64,000 nt of DNA, from contig JAVLUZ010000142.1 of NCBI GenBank assembly GCA_036768485.1, positions 2,665,848-2,729,847 on the forward strand. The letters are read 5' to 3'. Position numbers and translations under genes: made by a program. Positions 54,098-62,849 of the stretch are shown piece by piece. This stretch comes from Mermis nigrescens (lineage: Eukaryota > Nematoda > Enoplea > Mermithida > Mermithidae). Numbering within the stretch: the stretch's first letter is position 1; each line of letters begins with the position of its first letter. The notes under the pieces are model-generated. The model saw only the letters and a list, made by a program, of their open reading frames with translations. It did not search any database and was not told where the DNA came from.

Positions 54098-55558
54098 ATG
54101 GCCGACACGACTGTCAATTGGCGACCTTTGGAACATGCGATTGGAGACAATCAACTAGTCGAATATTTTACCGCAAATGTGGGGCGAAAACCGTTACATG
54201 GGCGCTATATCCTTTGTCCAGCGGATATGCACTGTGCCGCAGCTTGCGATTTGTTGCTCACGGATCCAAAATATCCAGGCGTAATTTCCGTTGATTGCGA
54301 GTTTTACAACGCAGAAGACAAGGCCGGCATGGACATTAGTCGTTTCCGTCCATGGGTAATGTGGCCATCGGAATTGAAATTTTTCCCAATTTGCGATTCG
54401 GGTCGACTAGAAAAACCGGGAGCATTTGTGCGTTTGATCCAGATCAGTCGCGCGGATGGGAGTACCATTTTGTTCGACCTTCGCTCGTTGAAATCCATAC
54501 CGCCGGCATTGAAATACATCCTGCTGAGCAAGAATGTGCAACGCATTGGTTTTGATTTTCATCAGGACCAATTGGCGTTTGGCAACACCGATGTGAAGTT
54601 GGAAGCCGTGGACGTGCAAGCGGATTGCCATTCCATCTGGAACGTGTTGTACCATCGGAAAACGTTGGACTTTTTGTGCCAGCGATTCAACGTAGCCGAT
54701 CTGAGCGACTTGTTGCACAAGCTGGAAATTCCGTACAACATGGGAGGAATTCGTCCAGGACTGCGTCACATAATCGAACATTTGTTCGGGGCAACACTGG
54801 AAAAAACGCAACAAGGACGGGGTCTCGATTGGGCCATGGCGGAGAGTTTAACCGAAGAGCAGCAGAAATATGCCGCGTTCGATTCAGTTGCAACCATGGA
54901 CGCTTATATTGCTGTCGATATCTACCATGGATCGTTGGTGCAACTGGTGAGTTCTTTGGTCGGATGCCCGAAATTGCAGACGCTATCGATTTTGCCGGGA
55001 AAAATGGTCACTAAATCGATTGTCGTGATGCCTTACGAAAAGGCAATACCACAGAACTCTGTGGGAAATCCAGAGCCAGTCGTCCGTTTAGCGTCAGTGG
55101 TGGTTCGCCCATCAAAGCCGGCAGTCGTTCCTGTTGTAAAGGATGCGTCTTCAGTTGTTGCTCCACCGTCTTTGGTTGTTCCTCCACTGGTGGAAAATCG
55201 AGCCCTGGATCAATCAGCAGATGTTGACAACGGATACGCCCGCATTAAGGCGTTCATCAAGCTATTCCGAAAAAAGTTCGGGAGACCAGAAAGCCGACCA
55301 TATTCGCATACCACTTGGACGGCGGAAATGCAGTCTTTCCTGACGTCGAAAACTGAAGAATTTTACAATGAGTTTGGGGCTACCTTATCGCAGGCAACGC
55401 GAGATACGATTTTGGCCATTCTCACAGAGCGCTGTATTGAACGGAGCAGATGCGGAAACAATAGGCGACAGCAGTGCGAAACTCGAGTTCAGCAGTTCAT
55501 TCAACGCAAATCTATGGAGGCTAATGGAGTGCCAAAGCCGCCAGCAAAGTTTTTGTAG
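54098..55558 (+). CDS. DEDDy 3'-5' exonuclease (RNase D/Werner type) carried by the inner LTR element
   Basis: A complete 486-codon gene starting MADTTVNW. The exonuclease fold spans about residues 55-285. Motif I is ISVDCEFYN (Asp66, Glu68); motif II is VQRIGFDFHQD (Asp157); motif III is LTEEQQKYAAFDSVATMDAY (Tyr258, Asp262). The YAAxD pattern places it with RNase D, Werner and EXD-type enzymes, which remove nucleotides from 3' ends of RNA or DNA using two metal ions; all catalytic residues are present. A Val/Pro-rich linker (about 310-385) leads to a charged helical C-terminus I do not recognise. It is intronless, visibly richer in GC than the element's gag and pol, and free of stops. It lies inside the LTRs, 170 bp before the 3' LTR, so it moves with the element. 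It may be a captured host mRNA. Role unknown. Confidence 0.85.
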   Translation: MADTTVNWRPLEHAIGDNQLVEYFTANVGRKPLHGRYILCPADMHCAAACDLLLTDPKYPGVISVDCEFYNAEDKAGMDISRFRPWVMWPSELKFFPICDSGRLEKPGAFVRLIQISRADGSTILFDLRSLKSIPPALKYILLSKNVQRIGFDFHQDQLAFGNTDVKLEAVDVQADCHSIWNVLYHRKTLDFLCQRFNVADLSDLLHKLEIPYNMGGIRPGLRHIIEHLFGATLEKTQQGRGLDWAMAESLTEEQQKYAAFDSVATMDAYIAVDIYHGSLVQLVSSLVGCPKLQTLSILPGKMVTKSIVVMPYEKAIPQNSVGNPEPVVRLASVVVRPSKPAVVPVVKDASSVVAPPSLVVPPLVENRALDQSADVDNGYARIKAFIKLFRKKFGRPESRPYSHTTWTAEMQSFLTSKTEEFYNEFGATLSQATRDTILAILTERCIERSRCGNNRRQQCETRVQQFIQRKSMEANGVPKPPAKFL

Positions 55559-55728
55559 TTCGCTGTTCTTTTGCTATAAGTACCATTATTTTTCCGTAGA
55601 AAGCGCGGGTTTGCATATTCGTTCTATTGCTGTTTATGGTCAATGATGTTTAATCCAACTTATTCTTTCATTTATTTACGTACTCTGCATAAATTGCGGG
55701 ACTCAATTTATTTTTATGGGAGAGCGAG
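55559..55728 (+). promoter_or_regulatory. inner element 3' region with polypurine tract
   Basis: Noncoding sequence ending ATGGGAGAGCGAG immediately before the 3' LTR, the expected plus-strand primer site. Confidence 0.6.
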
Positions 55729-56315
55729 TGTAACAAAAGCTAGTTTTACAGTATGATTTTATGACAGAATTCGTACGAGAAGTTAAGTCATTCGTTTACA
55801 GCATGCTTAGATTACGAGATATTCTTAATTTAACGCTCGATTACATAAAAAAATATATTTCGGGAATTCCTTTCTATCTGTTAGCCCACATGCTTATGCT
55901 CTAAATATTAGTTTTATTCGTTCTTCGGGCAAAGTCCGGGAAATATTTAGTTGTAATGACGCAAATGAATTCGAAAGTGATTCGTTTTTATGAAAGCTTC
56001 TTCCTTTTCGACCTTGTACCTAAAAAACGTCATTTAGTCACGCTTGTTTCAGTGTTAATTAGCCAATCGGAAATCGCGTTATCGTAATTCTACCGTAATC
56101 TCAACCAATAGAATAATTCTCCACCTTTTTCGCGAAACTATAAAATATCTGTGCTTTAACGTTTTGGACAATTCTTTCTAATCCGGCTAACCCGGGGTTA
56201 AACCGAGTGTTTTCGGTGATACGTACGACGTTCGACGTGCAACGCTATACTTATTTACTGATTGATAATTGCTGCTACCGTAAATAAAAGATCTGCTTCG
56301 TAGCTGACGGTTACA
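55729..56315 (+). repeat. inner element 3' LTR
   Basis: Nearly identical to 44,910-45,498; followed by the GTTG duplication. Confidence 0.93.
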
Positions 56316-56319
56316 GTTG

Positions 56320-59300
56320 CGTCACAATAGACAGCAAACAGCGCTATTTAATCGACGTAATCATAAATAATCGTAAAACTACGATGGAATATGATACTGC
56401 AGCCGTTCGAACTATAATCGGTAAACGTACATGGGAAAACATCGGTTCACCACGCTTATCTGAGACGACAGATAAATTAAGCGCTTATCCAGATTTCGAA
56501 ATCGAAATGCTAGGCGAAACTACTGTAGACGTAAAAGTAGGCCTGCAAAAGAAAAGATTGAAAGTCGCAGTCACGAAACAAACGGCAACACCGTTATTTG
56601 GCCGTGATTGGATAAAAGCGTTTAATCTGCAACCAAACTGCAGATACGTGCAATTACGAACAATTCAAACAGACAACGTTTCGAAAATTTCGGACAAAAC
56701 GGAATCCGAAATAAGTAAATTAGTAGCGCAGTACACAGACGTTTTGAGCAGTAAACTAGGTCGCATCACAGGTTTTAAAGCATCTATTACGCTTAACGAA
56801 GATGCGAAACCAATCGTTTTTAAACCTAGACCTGTTCCTTTCGCGCTAAAATCTGCCGCTGATGCAGAAATTCAACGCTTAATTACAGACGGCATTCTAG
56901 AAAAAGTAGACCCTGCCGTAACGCCAATTGAATGGGCATCACCTGTCGTTTACGTACCTAAAACTGACGGACGAGTACGCCTATGCGGTGACTTTAAAGT
57001 CACAATTAATCGGTACATACCGAAAAACCCTCACCCACTCCCACGGTTTGAGGAAGTAATCGCAAAACTCGCGAACTTTACAGAATTTTCAACGATCGAT
57101 TTAAAAGATGCTTACTTACAGATGGAAATAAAACCGGAATCGCGTAAATATCTGATAATCGCAACACATAAAGGCTACTATCAGTACACGCGCATGCCTT
57201 TAGGTATTTCCTCTGCACCCGCCATATTCCAACAGTTCATGGACACTTTACTACAAGGCATGGACGGTGTAACGTGGTTTATGGACGACATTTGCACGGG
57301 TGGAAAAACACGATTAGAACACGTTTCGAACTTGAAAAAAGTTTTCGAAAAACTACGTCAAGTAGGCTTACGTACACAGAAATCGAAACTGCATCTTTTA
57401 TGCCCGGAAGTTAAATTTTTGGGTCATCGAATCGACAAAACTGGGATTCACCCAGTAACCGAAAACGTAAAGGCACTAAGGGACCAACCGGCTCCCAAAA
57501 ATGTGTCAGAGCTACGCTCGTTTCTCGGTTCGCTAAACTATTATGCTCGTTTTATACCGAATTTACAGGCAAAATGCGCGCCTTTACACCGTTTTTTACA
57601 AAAAGGCGAACAATGGCATTTTACAGAGTCAGATTTACGACTTTTCAACGAGCTTAAGAATGCGATTTCATCAGAAAACGTGCTGGTACATTTTGACGAA
57701 AAATTACCAGTAGTTTTAGCAACAGACGCTTCCGAAAAAGGAATTGGTGCACTGCTTCTGCATCAATATCCTGACGGTTCAGATAGGCCAATAGCTGCCG
57801 CTTCGCGCTCATTGTCTCAGACAGAAAAACGATACGCGCCGATTGACAGAGAGGCATTAGCGATCATGTTTGGGGTAAATAAATTTAATCAGTACCTATA
57901 CGGACGAAATTTTAAATTGAGAACGGATCACAAACCGTTAGAACGCATTTTTGGAGAAAATAAAGAAATTCCAAAAATGGCTGCTTCGCGTTTAACACGC
58001 TGGGCAATTACACTTAGCGCTTACGATTATACAATCGAATATAAGCCAGGCAAGGAAAACGTAGCTGCAGACGCGCTGTCACGTTTACCTTTAGCTGATA
58101 CGAGCGCATCTGAATTCGAACTTAGTGACGCCAAGATTATCTGTCAGATACGCGCAATGCAAATGAACGATTTACCTTTAACACAGCCTGTGCTTAAACG
58201 TAAAACAGTGCACGATCCTGTTTTAAATACAGTCATAGCTTACTTAGAACGCGGCTGGCCTGAAAAACGCAGAATACACGCAGAAATTCTGCCATATTTC
58301 GAAAAACGACACGAATTATCGTTTGAGGACGGAATCATAATGTGGCAGAACAGAATAGTAATACCAAATTGTTTGCAGAAAACAGTCTTAACGAAATTAC
58401 ACGAAGGACACTCAGGAATACTAGCTACACGTTCTTTAGCTCGCTCTTCCGTCTGGTGGCCTAAAATCGATAGAAGTATCGAAAATTTAGTAGAAAACTG
58501 CTTATTCTGCCAAGAAAATCGTAAAAACGAGCCCGAAACGCCACTAAACTCATGGAATATTCCTAACGCCCCATGGGAACGAATTCATATCGATTTCGCA
58601 GGTCCATACAATGGACTAATGTGGTTCGTAATTATCGACGCCTACTCACGCTGGGTAGAAATTTTCATGATGAAAAACGCATCATCTGAAAATACAATTC
58701 GAATTCTAAAGTCGCTATTCTCACGTTACGGAATATGCAAATATATTGTATCTGACAACGGAACGCAATTCACGTCAGAGCACTTCAAAAGCTTCTGCAA
58801 ACTGAATGGTGTGACGCACATGCGCTCCTCACCTTACCACAGTCGCACAAATGGTATGGCAGAACGCGCTATACAAACTTTTAAGCGACATTATGGTGTG
58901 CTAAAAACGCGAAATATCGAGCTAATGCAGGATAAGCTAAATACGTGGCTTTTCACGTATCGATGTACGATACACTCATCAACAAATCGTACGCCTGCAG
59001 AATTGTTTTTCGGACGAAAATTATGCACGCTATTTGATCGACTTAAGCCTGATGCAAAGATACATATGTATGAGGCGAAAGCAAAGCAGAAATTTTATCA
59101 CGATCGGAATACGAAAGAACGAAATTTCAAACAGAACGATACAGTCTGGGTGTATAACACGTTAGGAAAAACGTGGACACCAGGAGTCGTTAAACAGAAA
59201 ACGGGTCCTTTATCCTATAAAATCGAAATTAACAAGTCAGTTCAGCGAAAGCACGCTGATCATCTACGATTACGTAAACTCGTTTCTTGCGAAAACCTAT

Positions 59301-59587
59301 CGGACGAAACTGATTCGAAAACAGTCAAAAATGCAGTGCAGCAACCTGTTCACCCGTTTATAACCCCAACTTTAAACGTAGAACAGAAAGTATCAGAAAA
59401 CAATCAGAAAATAACAGAATCTGAAAGTGATACAGTTATACACGATGACAAAAACGACAAAGAACCCAACGTCACGAGAGATCAAGTGGACAACAACAAC
59501 GAAACGAGGGATCTCAAAGATAAGCCAACCCCAAGACGGTCAACAAGGACACGCCGACCACCGGATCGTTACACTTCCTGTGATTGA
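56320..59587 (+). CDS. outer element Pol: protease, RT, RNase H, integrase
   Basis: The frame is open from the inner insertion point; the first ATG is at 56,384. Protease motif MEYDTAAVRTIIG has Ala where the usual DTG has Gly. Reverse transcriptase is at about 56,890-57,420 with STIDLKDAYLQMEI (first Asp) and WFMDDICTGG (active site, 57,276-57,305). RNase H has VVLATDASEKGIGALLLHQ. Integrase has an HHCC finger (HEGHSG...CLFCQ) and DDE residues in IHIDFAGPYNG, IVSDNGTQF and GMAERAIQTF. The C-terminus is lysine/aspartate-rich. The order is that of Gypsy elements, nearest in style to nematode K02A2.6-like copies. No internal stop in over 1,080 codons, so this Pol is intact while its Gag is broken. 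Confidence 0.9.
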
Positions 59588-59605
59588 GCGTGATACATTT
59601 TTTTG

Positions 59606-59617
59606 CGGAGGGGGATA
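59606..59617 (+). promoter_or_regulatory. outer element polypurine tract
   Basis: CGGAGGGGGATA directly before the 3' LTR. Confidence 0.65.
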
Positions 59618-59916
59618 TGTGATGTAACTAGGTACATCCCTACGCTCCTACATTCGTGAACTATTTTTAACACTTACGTCGTTCACGCCCCTTCGTACAT
59701 ATAACTTTACTACGTGTCTTTGAGAGGCTCTTAGTTCGGCTCTCACTTTCTTCGAGACACAGTCGTGTCATTTAACGCGCTCTTGTTGTAAGATCCATTA
59801 GTTTCTTACCTAATAAACTTGGTGATCAATAGGGCTTTACAATCTAGAAACCGTATTAAGAAAAAGAACCATTTAGTACCTACAGTACTAATAGGCAGAA
59901 ACCCCACTACATTACA
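59618..59916 (+). repeat. outer element 3' LTR
   Basis: TGTGATGTAACTAGG to CACTACATTACA, followed by the GTGCT duplication. Confidence 0.92.
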
Positions 59917-59921
59917 GTGCT

Positions 59922-59932
59922 GCCCACCTATG
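59922..59932 (+). mobile_element. hAT-like MITE, right end beyond the nest
   Basis: GCCCACCTATG completes the element begun at 43,111. Confidence 0.75.
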
Positions 59933-59997
59933 ACTCTGTCGCGTCATGGAGGAATCGGGTATTATAGCAATAAGACATTTGCTTATCGCGCGATTTC

Positions 59998-60432
59998 ATG
60001 ACCAGGTTAAAAATAAACTATAGGTACACTTGAAAACCTAACGATTGAGTGCACTAACAATTGACGCCAGGTTTGCTTGCAATAGCTCATGATACAAAAT
60101 AAAGCACCTAAATACAACTGCTTTAGTTTCTATCAATCACGATACGAACTAGCGTTACAGCTCACAAACAATTTACAAAAATATATACATTTTAGATTAT
60201 AGTTATTCAATCTTATGTTAAGCATTGAAAATTATTTCAAAAAGAATACACTTTTTCAGAGGCTGCAGAATATACTTCGATTTTTCCGCATCGCTTAGAA
60301 GAAAGTCTGATTTAGATTTCGCCGACATATACATAGGCAGATTTTTACCAGTCCCCTCCTTTTGCATCCTTAATAATCCAAAATCCCAAGATATTCGTCT
60401 GTTTTGTTCCATCAGGCGTTTTTCTTAGCTAG
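59998..60432. mobile_element. foldback element, right part of an old copy
   Basis: Collinear with the second half of 35,360-36,146 (GAGTGCACTAAC, GAATATACTTCGATTTTT, AGTCCCCTCCTTTTGCATCC, TTTTTCTTAGCTAG). It completes the piece at 42,690-43,035. Confidence 0.6.
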
Positions 60433-60734
60433 GTAATATAATTAATAAATTAATTATTTAATATTTAATTATCAGTATCCCCGACATACAGAAATCACGT
60501 AATCAATTCGGAAAGCATTTAAGTTCTACTCAGTTTTATGACGGTGGTAGAGGGGCGTACCAATCTGATTGTTTGGATCCTTAAAAATCTAAAATAATCA
60601 CAGACAAAATTCCTACGAGAAAATCTTTTTCCTCGATTTTCAATCATAACAAAATTTTGAGAAAACGTACAAAATTGATTCTAAGGCAAAAACACTGCAA
60701 ATTTTTCGGTCATTTATTCGTAAATTTTTAAAAC

Positions 60735-61136
60735 GATTTATATACATCATATTTGTGAACAGAATCGTCAAACAAAGCTTACAAAGAACCGTACCAAAAG
60801 ATAGTGAAGCGTGATTGGTGAAATCTAATAATGAAATAATAGCTGTCAGTGAAATGCACTTCAAATGCAATATGGCTGCTCACTTCGAAGTGCTAACCAA
60901 CGGCAAATTCCTTGGCACGGACATCAAAGGAGTCCAATGTAACGATGAGCTCAGAGAGGAAAATCTTTTGGTTTTTCTCAACCAGACACACAAAGTATTG
61001 AGGCTTCCGCTACAAATTCCAAATCTATACATGTTTTTTATTTTACCCGCCGAGATTAAAGCTGATCTTTCTCTCGATTCTATCGATGGCCGCTCTAAAA
61101 ATGCTAACATCAGTCAAAGAGACAATAATGGATGAA
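60735..61136 (+). pseudogene. serpin pseudogene, central exon
   Basis: The reading frame covers serpin strand 3A to strands 2B-3B: IAVSEMHFKCNMAAHFEVLT matches the 'VNAIYFKGxW..PF' region, and KVLRLPLQIPNLYMFFILPA matches the 'LPY...MxIxLP' region. A TGA at 60,812-60,814 interrupts the part upstream of strand 3A, and near 61,085 the homologous reading continues in another frame (MLTSVKETIMDE) up to a perfect GTAAGT donor at 61,137. Two lesions in one exon point to a dead gene. It lies on the right side of the nested transposons. Confidence 0.65.
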
Positions 61137-61649
61137 GTAAGTTGTTCCAGTTTATTACACAGTCAATACAAAATCTAACGTGCCTAATAGCCTCCATGTG
61201 TTTGGGTCAGCCCGAACAAGTTTCTTAGAGGAATGAATTAAAAAACCCTGTTTAAACACACTCATTCTTTACAAAACGTCAAGAAATTTCAAAAAAATCG
61301 AGTAATTACCGGAAATTTGACTGTTTTGAACCAAAAAGTCTGTGAAATTGCTAACACCAAGTTTTCTTTTTAAAAATCAAAAATTTTGGGGTAACCCCAA
61401 ACATATCAATACGAACAATACATAGGCTAACAGTCATTCTAAGTGTCATTTAACTACTCGCGGAACAAATAAAAGGTTCAACAGCGCATTAGCGCAGAGA
61501 TAAATAATCTAGCAAATAAATAATTTAAGTAATAAATCAATGAGTCTGCGTTGCTCAAATCTCTGCGCAATAAACAGTATAAAGCTGAGATAGTAAAGCT
61601 GTTTGCACGAGATACTACAAAGGGACCGTAATGTGTATTAAAATTTATT

Positions 61650-61842
61650 CTTTTATTAAATAATATAATTAATTTTATTATTAATAATATTTTTATTATT
61701 ATTATTATTATTTTTATTATTATCATTATTATTATCATTATTATTGTCATTATTATTATTATTACTATTATTATTATTACTACTACTACTACTATTAATA
61801 TTAATATTAATATTAATATTAATAATATTAATATATATATGA

Positions 61843-61882
<40 letters not shown>

Positions 61883-61933
61883 CTATTATTATTATTGTCA
61901 TTATTATTATTATTATTACTATTATTATTATTG

Positions 61934-62006
<73 letters not shown>

Positions 62007-62050
62007 TTTTATTACTATTATTATTATTATTGTTATTGTTATTATTATCA
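61650..62050. repeat. ATT/ATTGTC microsatellite in a serpin intron
   Basis: About 400 bp of (ATT)n with ACT, GTC and ATTAAT variants. Open frames reading as poly-Ile/Asn on the other strand are artefacts of it. Confidence 0.95.
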
Positions 62051-62104
62051 TCTCAATCGTCTTAGTATTGGCATGCAATACATGGATTTGATCTTGCTTT
62101 TCAG

Positions 62105-62257
62105 GTAAAAATACCGATATTTAAACTGAAATCAACGCTGGACGTGAAGCAATTAATGGAACGAACAAACATCACAACCTTGTTTAGCGATGCAGCTGTT
62201 TTCGGGGTTCATTATCCAAGCAAGCTGTCGCTAGCCAAGCATACCGTCGAATTCGAA
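62105..62257 (+). pseudogene. serpin pseudogene, penultimate exon
   Basis: The exon has clean splice sites: CTTTTCAG at the left, GAA|GTATGG at the right. It encodes VKIPIFKLKSTLDVKQLM and a segment with LFSDAAVFG, the highly conserved serpin run 'PKFKxExxxDLKxxLxxLGIxDxFxxxADFSG', and stops just before the reactive-centre hinge. It is open throughout and is the strongest evidence for the family. Confidence 0.8.
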
Positions 62258-62328
62258 GTATGGCCTACTTCATGGCGTTCTTGATGCTCACGACCGATTC
62301 ACCTACTTATTTATAGGTAGCTCCCCAC

Positions 62329-62482
62329 TACACATGGGCGTGGGGGCTTTGGGAGAGGTTCGCATCCCCGAGTGGAATCCGACGCAGATTACACAAGATA
62401 CAGACATCTATTTTTTTAGCAAGATTTTTAGATATTTCTACCAACCTGACCCCCAATAGTTTTTCTTGCTTCCCGTCTAATC
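62329..62482 (+). mobile_element. degraded hAT-like MITE copy in a serpin intron
   Basis: TACACATGGGCGTGGGGG start, GCATCCCC and CCCCCAATAGTTTTTCTTGC blocks. Shortened, with no duplication seen. Confidence 0.5.
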
Positions 62483-62677
62483 CTCCTCTCCCAAATTATC
62501 TGCACACATGCAAAAAGTACTTATGATAAGAATATTAATGCATTCGCGAAACGATTGGAATAAATATTACATTTTTCTATTTTTACGTAATTTTATGCAT
62601 CAAAATTTACATATTAATTTTTATTTCGCGAAAATAATGTATATCCGCTCGACAAATACTGTCCACTGCTGCTTAAG

Positions 62678-62840
62678 GTATATCATGATGGAAATTCGAC
62701 AGAATACTCCCGAAGAAGATTATTCAATTGCGAAGGGTGAAAAAGAAGAGTTTGTGGCTAGTACCCCATTTCATTTCGCAGTGATCAACACTGGCGACTT
62801 CCACGTGCATTTCATAGGCCGTTATATGAAGCCACAATAG
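62678..62840 (+). pseudogene. serpin pseudogene, last exon (reactive loop and C-terminus)
   Basis: After a TTAAG acceptor the phase-compatible reading gives VYHDGNSTEYS, where serpins have the hinge 'EVNEEGTEAAA'. A shift near 62,710 leads to EEFVASTPFHFAVINTGDFH and a terminal HFIGRYMKPQ, equivalent to the canonical 'FxADHPFxFxI...xxFMGRVxxP' ending. The hinge lacks the run of small residues needed for inhibitory serpins, and the frameshift is in the reactive loop, so no protease target can be inferred. Confidence 0.7.
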
Positions 62841-62849
62841 AAGGTCCTT

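Larger units (their letters stand above)
44910..56315 (+). mobile_element. inner LTR retroelement (11.4 kb) with glycoprotein and exonuclease
   Basis: LTRs of 589 and 587 bp (TGTAACAAAA...GGTTACA) are almost identical: I see one substitution (GCTGATGG/GCTGACGG) and a 2-base difference in an A run. They are bracketed by the 4-bp duplication GTTG (44,906-44,909; 56,316-56,319). Order: 5' LTR, leader, Gag, membrane glycoprotein, protease, reverse transcriptase (split by a MITE), RNase H, integrase, spacer, exonuclease, polypurine tract, 3' LTR. Near-identical LTRs mean a young insertion. A 4-bp duplication and an envelope-like gene recall insect errantiviruses, but those place env after pol. About twice the length of a simple Gypsy element. 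Confidence 0.93.
43337..59916 (+). mobile_element. outer Gypsy-type LTR retrotransposon (16.6 kb with inner insertion)
   Basis: LTRs of 289 and 299 bp start TGTGATG and end CATTACA. The 5-bp duplication GTGCT (43,332-43,336; 59,917-59,921) brackets them. The element encodes Gag (two zinc knuckles) and a Pol with protease, reverse transcriptase, RNase H and integrase in Gypsy order. A second LTR element (44,910-56,315) sits between Gag and Pol. Without it this element would be about 5.2 kb. The LTRs differ by many substitutions and small indels, so it is older than the inner one. Confidence 0.93.

Noticed and set aside
54407..54814. Antisense and shifted frames over the exonuclease
   Set aside because: Higher GC makes long chance frames; the DEDDy motifs are only in the 54,098 frame.
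54098..55558. Exonuclease as an ordinary host gene beside the transposons
   Set aside because: It lies between the two nearly identical LTRs and inside the GTTG duplication, so it belongs to the inserted unit.
61656..62078. Frame reading poly-Ile then poly-Asn
   Set aside because: Pure (ATT)n microsatellite.
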